Shown here piece by piece: positions 1 to 8,034 of a stretch of 64,000 bases of DNA. Position numbers and translations under genes: made by a program. Origin of the DNA: Algibacter sp. (lineage in GTDB: Bacteria; Bacteroidota; Bacteroidia; Flavobacteriales; Flavobacteriaceae); contig NZ_JAQWOO010000090.1 of NCBI RefSeq assembly GCF_029245835.1, positions 1-64,000 on the forward strand. Direction: 5' to 3'. Under the pieces are notes generated by a model. That model was given only the letters and a program-made list of their open reading frames with translations. It did no database searches and was not told the origin of the DNA. Each line of letters starts with the position of its first letter. The stretch's first letter is position 1.

Positions 1-246
1 GTTAGTCAAAACTATATTTATTATCAGAATACAAGCAACACGTTATATGTTAAAAAATTAAACAGTGCTGTTAGAAAGCTCTCGTTAATCAATATGCGTG
101 GACAAGCAATTATGGAGTTCACAGATGTTTCTAGAGAGCGACTAGAAAACGGCATACAATTCAATAATGTTTCCACAGGCGCTTATGTTGTATGTATGCG
201 AACAGAAGCAAATGAGGTGTTAACTAAAAAGGTTATTGTGAAATAA
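1..246 (+). CDS. C-terminal fragment of a T9SS-sorted secreted protein
   Basis: The window opens inside this gene; 81 codons remain in frame 1 before the TAA. The translated end has the layout of a type A Por secretion (T9SS) C-terminal domain: a strand with a sort of 'YVKKLNSAVRKLSLINMRGQ' core, then a turn, then 'STGAYVVCMRT', closing with a short basic end 'LTKKVIVK'. In this family the domain is recognised by the type IX translocon and removed or anchored at the outer membrane. The catalytic or binding part lies upstream of the window, so the function of the protein is unknown. An intrinsic terminator follows directly. Confidence 0.8.
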   Translation, partial: VSQNYIYYQNTSNTLYVKKLNSAVRKLSLINMRGQAIMEFTDVSRERLENGIQFNNVSTGAYVVCMRTEANEVLTKKVIVK

Positions 247-268
247 TTTAATAAATATCAAATTTTTT

Positions 269-299
269 AAAAAGACTACTTTTTTGAGTAGTCTTTTTT
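269..299 (+). terminator. Intrinsic terminator after the T9SS protein
   Basis: A 12-base stem (AAAAGACTACT pairing with AGTAGTCTTTT) with a short T-rich loop is followed by a run of T. It lies 22 bases after the stop codon of the preceding gene and upstream of ileS, so it separates the two transcription units. Confidence 0.85.
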
Positions 300-364
300 C
301 GTTTTAAAATTAATGTTTTAAGTATAATTCATTAAATTCGCGAACTTATAAGAATCAACAAGAA

Positions 365-3300
365 ATGAGCGCGAAATTTCCTGAATATAAAGGACTTGAC
401 TTACCAAATGTAGCTAACAACATACTGCAATATTGGCAAGAAAAAAACATCTTTGAAAAAAGTGTTTCTACCAGAGAAGGCAAAGAATCATTTGTGTTTT
501 TTGAAGGACCACCTTCAGCAAACGGACTTCCTGGAGTACACCACGTTTTAGCACGTGCTATTAAAGATATTTTTCCACGCTATAAAACCATGAAGGGTTA
601 CCAGGTGAAGCGTAAAGCAGGTTGGGATACGCACGGATTACCTATTGAATTAGGTGTTGAAAAAGAATTAGGAATCACTAAAGAAGATATTGGTAAAACG
701 ATTTCTGTAGAAGATTATAATGCTGCTTGTAGAAAAGCAGTAATGCGCTATACAGATGTTTGGAATAACCTAACTCAAAAAATGGGGTATTGGGTAGATA
801 TGGACAATCCATATATTACTTACGAACCTAAATACATGGAATCTGTTTGGTGGTTGTTAAAACAGATTTACAATAAAAAATTAATATATAAAGGCTATAC
901 CATTCAGCCTTATTCACCAAAAGCAGGAACAGGTTTAAGTTCGCATGAGTTAAACCAACCAGGAACCTATCAAGATGTTACGGATACTACGGTTGTTGCT
1001 CAATTTAAGGCAATAGAAAGTACCTTGCCTGAAACTCTAAAAAAGTTTGATCATTTACATTTTCTGGCTTGGACAACTACACCATGGACTTTGCCTAGTA
1101 ATACGGCATTAACTGTTGGTTCTAAAATTGATTATGTTGTAGTAGCAACTTATAACCAATATACTTTTGAACCCATTCATGTTATTCTGGCTAAAAATCT
1201 AGTTGGAAAACAGTTTACAGGTAAATATCAAAAAGCAGAAGATGTTTCAGAGCTCTCTAGTTATTCAAAAGAAAACAAAAAAATACCTTATTTAATTGCA
1301 TCAGAATGTAAAGGCGAAGACCTAGTCGGAATTAAATATGAACAACTTTTAAAATACGCACTTCCAAACGATAATCCTCAAGATGCATTTAGAGTTATTT
1401 CTGGAGATTTTGTAACTACTGAAGATGGAACAGGAATTGTACATACCGCACCAACTTTTGGAGCAGATGATGCTTTAGTTGCAAAACAAGCAAAACCAGA
1501 AGTGCCACCGTTATTGGTTAAGGACGAAAACGATAATCTAGTACCACTAGTAAATTTACAAGGTAAATTTAGACCAGAAATGGGTGAATATGCTGGTAAG
1601 TATGTGAAGAACGAGTATTATAATGAAGGCGAAGCACCAGAGCGTTCAATAGATGTTGAGTTGGCTATTAAATTAAAAGAAGAAAACAAGGCCTTTAAGG
1701 TTGAAAAATATAAGCACAGTTACCCAAATTGCTGGCGTACAGATAAGCCAATTTTATATTATCCATTAGACTCGTGGTTCATCAAAGTAACTGATGTTAA
1801 GGAGCGCATGTTTGAACTTAACGAAACTATAAACTGGAAACCTAAATCAACTGGTACTGGTCGTTTTGGTAATTGGTTGGCAAATGCAAACGATTGGAAT
1901 TTATCGCGTTCGCGATATTGGGGAATTCCGTTGCCAATTTGGAGAACTGAAGATGGTAAAGAAGAAATTTGTATTGGTTCTGTTGAAGAGCTTAAAACTG
2001 AAATGCAAAAAGCCGTTTCAGCAGGTGTTTTAAAAGCAGATATTTTTGCTGATTTTGAAGTTGGAAATAATTCCGAAGAGAACTATGCTAAAATAGATTT
2101 ACATAAAAACATTGTTGATGAAGTAGTTTTAATATCAGCAACCGGTCAAAAAATGTTCCGCGAAAGCGATCTCATTGATGTCTGGTTCGATTCTGGTTCT
2201 ATGCCTTATGCACAATGGCATTATCCGTTTGAAAATAAAGATCTAATTGATAAAGGAACAACTTACCCTGCTGATTTTATTGCAGAAGGGGTAGATCAAA
2301 CTCGAGGGTGGTTCTATACACTCCACGCTATCGGGACTATGGTTTTTGATTCGGTTGCCTATAAAAACGTCGTGTCTAACGGATTGGTGTTAGACAAGAA
2401 CGGACAAAAAATGTCTAAACGTTTAGGAAACGCCGTTGATCCCTTTGAGACTTTAGGAACTTATGGTGCCGATGCTACGCGTTGGTATATGATTTCAAAC
2501 GCTAATCCTTGGGATAATTTAAAATTCGATTTAGAAGGTATTGAAGAAGTGAAACGTAAGTTTTTCGGAACGCTTTACAATACGTATTCATTTTTTCAGT
2601 TATATGCTAATCTAGATAATTTTAATTACGGTGAAGCTGATATTCCTGTAAATGAAAGACCAGAGATAGACCGTTGGATACTTTCAGAATTACACACATT
2701 AATCAAAAAGGTAGATGCTTTCTATGCGGATTATGAGCCTACTAGAGCGGCAAGAGCTATATCTGATTTTACACAAGATTATGTAAGTAACTGGTTTGTG
2801 CGTTTAAGCAGAAGACGTTTCTGGAAAGGCGATTACCAAAAGGATAAAATTTCTGCATACCAAACACTTTATACCTGTTTGCTAACTATTGCTAAGTTAG
2901 GCGCTCCAATTGCTCCTTTTTTTATGGATAGATTGTATTTAGATTTAAATGCAGCTACAAAAAAAGAAAGTTTTGAAAGCGTACATTTATCAAATTTCCC
3001 AGTTTTTGATAAAGCTTTTGTTGATAAGTCTCTGGAGAACAAGATGGAAAGTGCTCAGACTATATCCTCTTTAGTACTGTCTTTAAGGGCTAAAGAAAAA
3101 ATAAAAGTAAGACAACCATTACAAAAAATAATGATTCCTGTTGATAGTGAATCTCAAAAAAATGAAATATTAGCGGTTGCAGACCTTATAAAATCTGAGG
3201 TTAATGTAAAAGAAATTGAAGTTTTAGAAGACGCCTCTGATATTCTGGTAAAACAGATAAAACCAAATTTTAAAGTCCTTGGACCTCGATTTGGAAAAGA

Positions 3301-3769
3301 CATGAAGGCTGTGGCTCAGGTCGTTAATAACTTTACTGCAGACGATATTAAAAAAATTGAACAAAATGGTATTTTAGACGTCGAAGTTAACGGAAAAAGT
3401 ATTACTTTAGAACGTACAGATGTTGAAATAACATCACAAGATATTGAAGGGTGGTTGGTTGCAAATGAAGGTGCTTTAACGGTAGCTTTAGACGTAACTA
3501 TTACAAACGATTTGCGGAAAGAAGGGATTGCTAGAGAGCTGATAAATAGAATTCAAAACTTACGTAAAGATTCTGGTTTTGAAGTTACAGACAGGATTGA
3601 TGTAACCTTTCAAAAAGACCAACAAGTAGTAAATGCCGTAGATTCAAATATGACTTATATAAAATCAGAAACGTTAACAAATAAAATTGAAATAATAGAT
3701 AAATTAGAAAATGGTATAGAAATTGCTTTTGATGATGTAAATACCAAACTATTTATTCAAAAACATTAA
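365..3769 (+). CDS. ileS: Isoleucyl-tRNA synthetase, IleRS2 (eukaryote-like) type
   Basis: Cytoplasmic class I aminoacyl-tRNA synthetase that charges tRNA-Ile. At 1134 aa it is longer than the usual bacterial IleRS1 (about 930-940 aa) and fits the IleRS2 clade. The HIGH signature is replaced by GVHH at residues 57-60, after GPPSANGLP. The editing (CP1) domain is present, with its Thr-rich strand TTTPWTLPSN at 237-246. The KMSKR loop is at 682-686, followed by the anticodon-binding domain and a long C-terminal extension. The ATG at 365 is the natural start (MSAKFPEYKGL). The DksA-like gene begins 4 bases after the stop, so the two are probably co-transcribed. IleRS2 enzymes are known for resistance to mupirocin; the GxHH swap is discussed in the findings. 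Confidence 0.97.
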   Translation: MSAKFPEYKGLDLPNVANNILQYWQEKNIFEKSVSTREGKESFVFFEGPPSANGLPGVHHVLARAIKDIFPRYKTMKGYQVKRKAGWDTHGLPIELGVEKELGITKEDIGKTISVEDYNAACRKAVMRYTDVWNNLTQKMGYWVDMDNPYITYEPKYMESVWWLLKQIYNKKLIYKGYTIQPYSPKAGTGLSSHELNQPGTYQDVTDTTVVAQFKAIESTLPETLKKFDHLHFLAWTTTPWTLPSNTALTVGSKIDYVVVATYNQYTFEPIHVILAKNLVGKQFTGKYQKAEDVSELSSYSKENKKIPYLIASECKGEDLVGIKYEQLLKYALPNDNPQDAFRVISGDFVTTEDGTGIVHTAPTFGADDALVAKQAKPEVPPLLVKDENDNLVPLVNLQGKFRPEMGEYAGKYVKNEYYNEGEAPERSIDVELAIKLKEENKAFKVEKYKHSYPNCWRTDKPILYYPLDSWFIKVTDVKERMFELNETINWKPKSTGTGRFGNWLANANDWNLSRSRYWGIPLPIWRTEDGKEEICIGSVEELKTEMQKAVSAGVLKADIFADFEVGNNSEENYAKIDLHKNIVDEVVLISATGQKMFRESDLIDVWFDSGSMPYAQWHYPFENKDLIDKGTTYPADFIAEGVDQTRGWFYTLHAIGTMVFDSVAYKNVVSNGLVLDKNGQKMSKRLGNAVDPFETLGTYGADATRWYMISNANPWDNLKFDLEGIEEVKRKFFGTLYNTYSFFQLYANLDNFNYGEADIPVNERPEIDRWILSELHTLIKKVDAFYADYEPTRAARAISDFTQDYVSNWFVRLSRRRFWKGDYQKDKISAYQTLYTCLLTIAKLGAPIAPFFMDRLYLDLNAATKKESFESVHLSNFPVFDKAFVDKSLENKMESAQTISSLVLSLRAKEKIKVRQPLQKIMIPVDSESQKNEILAVADLIKSEVNVKEIEVLEDASDILVKQIKPNFKVLGPRFGKDMKAVAQVVNNFTADDIKKIEQNGILDVEVNGKSITLERTDVEITSQDIEGWLVANEGALTVALDVTITNDLRKEGIARELINRIQNLRKDSGFEVTDRIDVTFQKDQQVVNAVDSNMTYIKSETLTNKIEIIDKLENGIEIAFDDVNTKLFIQKH

Positions 3770-3773
3770 AATT

Positions 3774-4151
3774 ATGGGAGAGAATACCGTAAGATTTCCA
3801 GACAGTGACTTAGCAGAATTCAAAACGCTAATCACAGAGAAAATAGCAAAAGCACAACACGATTTAGAGTTGATTAAGAGTGCTTATATGAACGACCATA
3901 ATAATGGTACAGAGGACACATCGCCACAATTCAAGGCTTTTGATGAAGGAAGTGCAGTTATGAGTAAAGAGTCGAATTCGCAATTAGCCATTCGTCAAGA
4001 AAAATTTATTCGCGATTTAAAAAATGCATTGATTAGAATTGAAAACAAAACATACGGTGTTTGTCGAGTTACAGGTAAGTTAATAAACAAGGAACGTTTA
4101 AAACTAGTGCCTCATGCTACCTTAAGTATTGAAGCTAAAAACATGCAATAA
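3774..4151 (+). CDS. DksA/TraR-family protein with a degenerate zinc finger
   Basis: A 125-aa protein with an N-terminal helical coiled-coil half (about residues 10-90) and a C-terminal TraR/DksA-type domain ending in YGVCRVTGKLI...PHATLSIEAKN. DksA binds in the secondary channel of RNA polymerase and works with ppGpp. Here only C97 remains of the four zinc-binding cysteines of the classical finger, so the domain probably folds without zinc. This form is common in Bacteroidota, where the exact role is less studied than in proteobacteria. It lies 4 bases behind ileS and is followed by a terminator, so it is the last gene of an ileS transcript. Confidence 0.85.
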   Translation: MGENTVRFPDSDLAEFKTLITEKIAKAQHDLELIKSAYMNDHNNGTEDTSPQFKAFDEGSAVMSKESNSQLAIRQEKFIRDLKNALIRIENKTYGVCRVTGKLINKERLKLVPHATLSIEAKNMQ

Positions 4152-4189
4152 ATTCCTGTGAAGATAGGAGTCTAAAGAATTTCAATTAT

Positions 4190-4222
4190 AATCGCTTTAA
4201 TTTGTTTAAAGCGATTTTTTTT
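4190..4222 (+). terminator. Intrinsic terminator after the DksA-like gene
   Basis: AATCGCTTTAA pairs with TTTAAAGCGATT across a 4-base loop and is followed by eight T. It ends the ileS-dksA-like unit 38 bases after the stop codon and lies just before lspA. Confidence 0.85.
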
Positions 4223-4243
4223 ATTTTATCGAACACAGGTTAA

Positions 4244-4864
4244 ATGACACTAAAAAAATCTATAATCTTAATTATAATTATTTTACTAATCGATCAGATT
4301 AGTAAAGTATATATAAAAACAAACTTCGTACTTCAAGAGAGTGTTGATATTTTTAGCTGGTTTGAAATCATATTTGTTGAAAACGATGGTATGGCTTGGG
4401 GCACAAAAATTAGTGATTTTGTTACATTTATATCAGATAGAACAGCCAAAGTGATTTTAACTTCATTTAGAATAGTTGCTATTTTCGGAATTGGCTATTG
4501 GCTTTACGATACCACAAAAAAAGAGAGTTCTAAAATATTAATTATTGCCATAGCTTTAATATTTGCAGGTGCTTTAGGGAATATTATAGATTCTGTGTTT
4601 TATGGTGTTTTATTTGATGATAGTTATAATCAAGTGGCAAATTTCCTGCCTGATGCAGGAGGGTATGATGGTTTATTGCACGGTAAAGTTGTAGATATGC
4701 TTCACTTTCCATTATTTGAAGTAGACTTACCAAAATGGTTTCCTTTTTATGGTGGAAAACGTTTTAGCTTTTTCGATCCGGTTTTTAATATCGCCGATAT
4801 GGCTATAAGCACTGGGTTTATTATGTTAATTGTATTTAACAAGAAGGCGTTTTCGAATAAATAA
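4244..4864 (+). CDS. lspA: Lipoprotein signal peptidase II
   Basis: Inner-membrane aspartic protease that cuts the signal peptide of diacylated prolipoproteins before the lipobox cysteine. The 206-aa sequence has an N-terminal membrane helix containing DQISK (residues 17-21) and further hydrophobic helices near 70-88, 97-115 and 183-198. The catalytic pair is visible as D116 in GNIIDS and D185 in FNIADMA. It is somewhat longer than the E. coli enzyme (164 aa) because of an inserted loop between about 120 and 175, as is usual in Bacteroidota. Its substrates include the many lipoproteins encoded in this window. It converges on the 5-formyl-THF cyclo-ligase gene with only 6 bases between the stop codons. 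Confidence 0.95.
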   Translation: MTLKKSIILIIIILLIDQISKVYIKTNFVLQESVDIFSWFEIIFVENDGMAWGTKISDFVTFISDRTAKVILTSFRIVAIFGIGYWLYDTTKKESSKILIIAIALIFAGALGNIIDSVFYGVLFDDSYNQVANFLPDAGGYDGLLHGKVVDMLHFPLFEVDLPKWFPFYGGKRFSFFDPVFNIADMAISTGFIMLIVFNKKAFSNK

Positions 4865-4870
4865 AAATAA

Positions 4871-5434
4871 CTAAAACTTATAAACCTCCTCAGCCGTTAC
4901 ACAATAATCCAACTGTACATCACTCTCAAAAACATCGGTAATAGTATCTTCAGCTTCAAAAAAAGAAAGTCCAACTTTAACTGTTTCAGGTTTGCAATGA
5001 GATAAAAAACGGTCATAAAATCCTTTACCATAACCCACACGATTTCCAGTTTTATCAAAAGCCAATAATGGGATAAAAATAACTTCAATCTTATCTGTTG
5101 CAATTTGGATACCATCAACAGGCTCAGGGATATTATAATTATTTTTCTTTATTACCGTATTATCAGTCAAAAGAAAATGCGTCATATTTCCCGTTTCAAA
5201 ATCACTTTTAGAAATTAGAATATTTTTGTCTTTACCAGATAAAATATTCAAAATATAATCCGTATTAACTTCCTTCTGTTCTTCAATCGCTAAAAAAATA
5301 TGATAAAACGAATAATCCCAAACAGGAAGTTTTAAAATCTGATTTGAAATAGCTAAACTCAAATTATTAATCTGACTCTCAGATAAACCTTTCCGATGTT
5401 TTTTATATGTTTGCCTTAATTCTTTTTTGGTCAT
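4871..5434 (-). CDS. 5-formyltetrahydrofolate cyclo-ligase
   Basis: ATP-dependent enzyme that converts 5-formyl-THF to 5,10-methenyl-THF and so rescues a dead-end folate. The 187-aa protein has the basic N-terminus typical of the family (KKELRQTYKKHR) and the diagnostic glycine-rich signature NRVGYGKGFYDRFL at residues 131-144, preceded by the conserved strand VIFIPLLAFD. It is the last gene of a four-gene minus-strand run and starts 3 bases after the AstE-like gene, so it is probably translated from the same message although its function seems unrelated. Confidence 0.93.
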   Translation of the reverse strand: MTKKELRQTYKKHRKGLSESQINNLSLAISNQILKLPVWDYSFYHIFLAIEEQKEVNTDYILNILSGKDKNILISKSDFETGNMTHFLLTDNTVIKKNNYNIPEPVDGIQIATDKIEVIFIPLLAFDKTGNRVGYGKGFYDRFLSHCKPETVKVGLSFFEAEDTITDVFESDVQLDYCVTAEEVYKF

Positions 5435-5437
5435 AAA

Positions 5438-6412
5438 TTACGTCTTAAGTATTGTAGTAATATTAAATAATGCATCACCCTGATACACAATAGGTGATTC
5501 ATTTACGTTAATAATATATCCAGCATTCGAAGCTTTAACCGCATAGTTGAATTTGCCATAGGGGTCGGTAATATTTCCTAGAATACTGCCTTTTAAAACA
5601 AACAAGCCAATGTCTGCGGATGCTTTAAACATCCCCGAATGGGCAGCACGTAACCATCGGCTATCAGTAATAAAAACACAATCTTTTTTAGGCTTTGACG
5701 ATTTAAAGTTAGTTCGTAACATCCCCAAATGTTTTAAAACACGTTTAGAACCGTTAACTCCAGAATTGGTAACAACATCATCAATATGAAACGATTTTCC
5801 ACCTTCAAAAAGCAATAAGTCTTTACCCATTTTAAAACAGGTTTTTCTAAATGATTTAGATAAATTTTTAGAATATAAAACAAAAGGCGCTCCAAAAATC
5901 TCAGCCAATTCGTTGAGTTTAGAATTATTTTTGGCATATCGCAATTGAGGTGCGTTAAAACGTCCTGAACCACCCGTATGAAAATCAATAATTAAATCTA
6001 CATGCGGAATAACATCTTGTGTTAATTTATGCGCAACTCTACCAGCAAGAGACCCCGATGGGCTTCCAGGGAATACCCGATTTAAATCTCGACCATCTGG
6101 AAATTCGCGTTTTAAATTTATAAACCCAAAAACGTTAATAACGGGCATACAAATAATAGTACCACATTTTGGTTTATTAATTCCTTTGGCAATTAGTTGT
6201 CTAACAATTTCAACGCCATTAACCTCGTCGCCATGTATACCTGCGGTAAACAAAACCTTAGGGCCAGGTTTTTTTGCACGCTCAATAATAACAGGTAAAT
6301 TAACAGGTGTTGAGGTATGCAAATTTGCAACATCAAAGCTAACTTCTTTACTCTCACCTAGTTTTACTTGTTCACCTAAAATGTGTAATATATCGGCTTT
6401 TGTATCGGGCAT
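5438..6412 (-). CDS. Succinylglutamate desuccinylase/aspartoacylase-family zinc hydrolase
   Basis: A 324-aa cytoplasmic M14-like amidohydrolase. Zinc ligands are visible as H60 and E63 in GIHGDE and H145 in DFHTGGSG; DLNRVFPG near 109-116 matches the substrate-binding arginine region. The C-terminal part (about 225-324) forms a beta-rich domain as in AstE relatives. Members remove an acyl or amino acid group from an amide bond, but the substrate cannot be told from sequence. It directly abuts rimK (stop and start codons touch) and follows a RimB-like protease gene. The grouping suggests that it may act on a RimK product, for instance by trimming added amino acids; this is inference. Confidence 0.87.
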   Translation of the reverse strand: MPDTKADILHILGEQVKLGESKEVSFDVANLHTSTPVNLPVIIERAKKPGPKVLFTAGIHGDEVNGVEIVRQLIAKGINKPKCGTIICMPVINVFGFINLKREFPDGRDLNRVFPGSPSGSLAGRVAHKLTQDVIPHVDLIIDFHTGGSGRFNAPQLRYAKNNSKLNELAEIFGAPFVLYSKNLSKSFRKTCFKMGKDLLLFEGGKSFHIDDVVTNSGVNGSKRVLKHLGMLRTNFKSSKPKKDCVFITDSRWLRAAHSGMFKASADIGLFVLKGSILGNITDPYGKFNYAVKASNAGYIINVNESPIVYQGDALFNITTILKT

Positions 6413-7288
6413 TTATTTAGTATTTTTTTCAATAAAAGAAATAATCGATTTAGCAATATTACGTCCAGTTGCGGTTTCAATACCTTCTAAACCAGGTGTA
6501 GAATTTACTTCCAATAATAAAGGTCCTCTTGCAGATTGTAACATATCTACACCGCAAACAGGAAGTTTTAAAGCTTTCGATGCATTCATGGCTAATTTTA
6601 ATTCATCATGGTTAAGTTTAATAATATTAGCAGAACCACCACGATGTAAATTAGAACGAAATTCGCCTTCTTTTCCTTGGCGTTTCATAGCGCCAACAAC
6701 TTGCCCATCAACTACTAAAGCACGTAAATCTGCACCACCAGCTTCCTTAATAAACTCCTGAACAATAACACGAGCTTGTAATCCGTTAAAAGCTTCTAGA
6801 ACCGACTCAGCAGCATTTTTAGTTTCCGCTAAAACCACACCCAAACCTTGTGTGCCTTCTAAAAGTTTAATAATAACAGGTGTTCCGCCAACATGTTCAA
6901 TGACCTCTTCAACATCTCTAGAATAGTTTGTAAACACCGTTTTAGGCATCCCAATTCCAGCTTTACTTAAGCGTTGTAAACTACGCAGTTTATCTCTAGA
7001 GCGTTGTATGGCGTCTGATGTTACGATGGTAAAAACCCCCATTTCTTCAAACTGTCTTACCACAGCACAACCATAAAAAGTAACCGAAGCCCCAATTCTA
7101 GGTATTATCGCATCCACATAGTCTAAATATCTATCTTTATAATAAATAGTAGGCTTTTCTTTTTCAATAATAATATCGCATTTCAGAGGGTCAATTACCT
7201 CCATTTTGTGCCCTCTTTTTTCGCCCTCTTCAACTAGGCGTTCTGTAGAATATAAATTTCCGTTTCTAGACAGTATGACTATGTTCAT
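6413..7288 (-). CDS. rimK: RimK-type ATP-grasp amino acid ligase
   Basis: Cytoplasmic ATP-grasp ligase of 291 aa. RimK adds glutamate residues to the C-terminus of ribosomal protein S6 in E. coli; relatives make other peptide extensions. The ATP-grasp fold is clear: [11 protein letters not shown], the strand [15 protein letters not shown], the [16 protein letters not shown] segment, and the metal-binding end [15 protein letters not shown]. Length and motifs match E. coli RimK (300 aa). It sits between a RimB-like protease (1 base upstream) and an AstE-like hydrolase (0 bases downstream), an arrangement comparable with the rimABK operon of Pseudomonas. Whether S6 is the target here is not shown by the sequence. 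Confidence 0.93.
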   Translation of the reverse strand: MNIVILSRNGNLYSTERLVEEGEKRGHKMEVIDPLKCDIIIEKEKPTIYYKDRYLDYVDAIIPRIGASVTFYGCAVVRQFEEMGVFTIVTSDAIQRSRDKLRSLQRLSKAGIGMPKTVFTNYSRDVEEVIEHVGGTPVIIKLLEGTQGLGVVLAETKNAAESVLEAFNGLQARVIVQEFIKEAGGADLRALVVDGQVVGAMKRQGKEGEFRSNLHRGGSANIIKLNHDELKLAMNASKALKLPVCGVDMLQSARGPLLLEVNSTPGLEGIETATGRNIAKSIISFIEKNTK

Positions 7289-7289
7289 T

Positions 7290-7718
7290 TTATTTTTTTC
7301 TATTAGTGTTAAAAGAAACGTTTTCTAAATCTACATCAACCATAAATTTTTGCCTTAAAAATTGCCTGCCTATCAAAACCGGAAATTTCATAGCATCTCT
7401 TGTGCTTAAAGTTAAGTTAATCTTATACGTTTTACCAAAAAATACCACCTCAGATTTTACTTTATATCTATTTTCTTTAAAACCGTTGCTACTTTTCACG
7501 TCAGTTCGCCAAAAAGTATCAAAAATAATCTCCGTTTTACCAAAATTCTTATGCACATTACTATTAAAAATACACAGTAGCGCATTGTCAATCTCAATAA
7601 TTTCAGAACAATGTATGGTTGAGGTGTACGCTCCCGTATCCATTTTCACATCAATATTGAATAATCCCAATTTCGGGAAATCAACAATATCAGAGCGTCC
7701 TACAATTTTTTTACTCAT
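7290..7718 (-). CDS. RimB-like retropepsin-fold protease (ATP-dependent zinc protease family)
   Basis: A 142-aa protein of the family annotated as ATP-dependent zinc protease, whose fold is retropepsin-like. It has the single-lobe aspartic protease signature DTGAYTS at residues 27-33, the strand [15 protein letters not shown] near the C-terminus, and no signal peptide. In Pseudomonas the homologue RimB trims glutamate tails added by RimK. The rimK start codon is 1 base downstream of this gene's stop, which supports a shared function. The ATG at 7718 is the only good start. Directly upstream lies a dispersed repeat copy (7736-7822), and I see no clear promoter box between them. Confidence 0.87.
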   Translation of the reverse strand: MSKKIVGRSDIVDFPKLGLFNIDVKMDTGAYTSTIHCSEIIEIDNALLCIFNSNVHKNFGKTEIIFDTFWRTDVKSSNGFKENRYKVKSEVVFFGKTYKINLTLSTRDAMKFPVLIGRQFLRQKFMVDVDLENVSFNTNRKK

Positions 7719-8034
7719 TTTTTTTAATACAATTTGGGCGTTACCCTAAAGGGTCGGGCTTTACATTACAAGTCCTCGCTCCCAAAAGGTCGCTGTGGGC
7801 TTTCCACTGCAATCCCTAACGCAAACCAGTCCGCAGTCTTCAGTCATCAGTCAAAATAATATCCGCAAACTTGATAGCTTCCGTCTCCTGTCTTCCGGTC
7901 TAAGCCTTTTTTTTAAAAGTGGCGCAATGTAGATAATTTATCGATTCAAAAAATAAAAATCTTTTAAAATTTCAAAACGTTAAATCGTATGTAATTTCAG
8001 CGTAAAAAACATTAAAATAATTACCTTTACAATA
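7719..8034. other. Intergenic region with repeat and CAGT-rich tract
   Basis: This divergent gap contains a dispersed repeat copy (7736-7822), a short CAGT-rich low-complexity tract (7827-7852) and an AT-rich segment before uvrC. TACCTTTA just before the uvrC ATG resembles a Bacteroidota -7 box with one mismatch. I see no coding potential here. Confidence 0.6.
7736..7822 (-). repeat. Dispersed intergenic repeat, family A, copy 1
   Basis: Read on the minus strand it begins GCGTTAGGGATTGCAGTGG, contains AAAGCCCGACCC and ends GGGTAACGCCC. Copies at 16316-16406 and 33453-33514 share both ends, while the middle differs. No open reading frame is present. Similar elements are frequent in flavobacterial intergenic DNA (general knowledge, not checked here). 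Confidence 0.75.

Noticed and set aside
6186-6761. 191-codon plus-strand open frame
   Set aside because: It lies antisense to the AstE-like and rimK genes, whose motifs and catalytic residues are clear. The translation has a Ser/Pro-rich composition typical of a shadow frame.
7306-7749. 147-codon plus-strand open frame
   Set aside because: Antisense to the RimB-like gene, and it runs into a repeat; no domain is recognisable.
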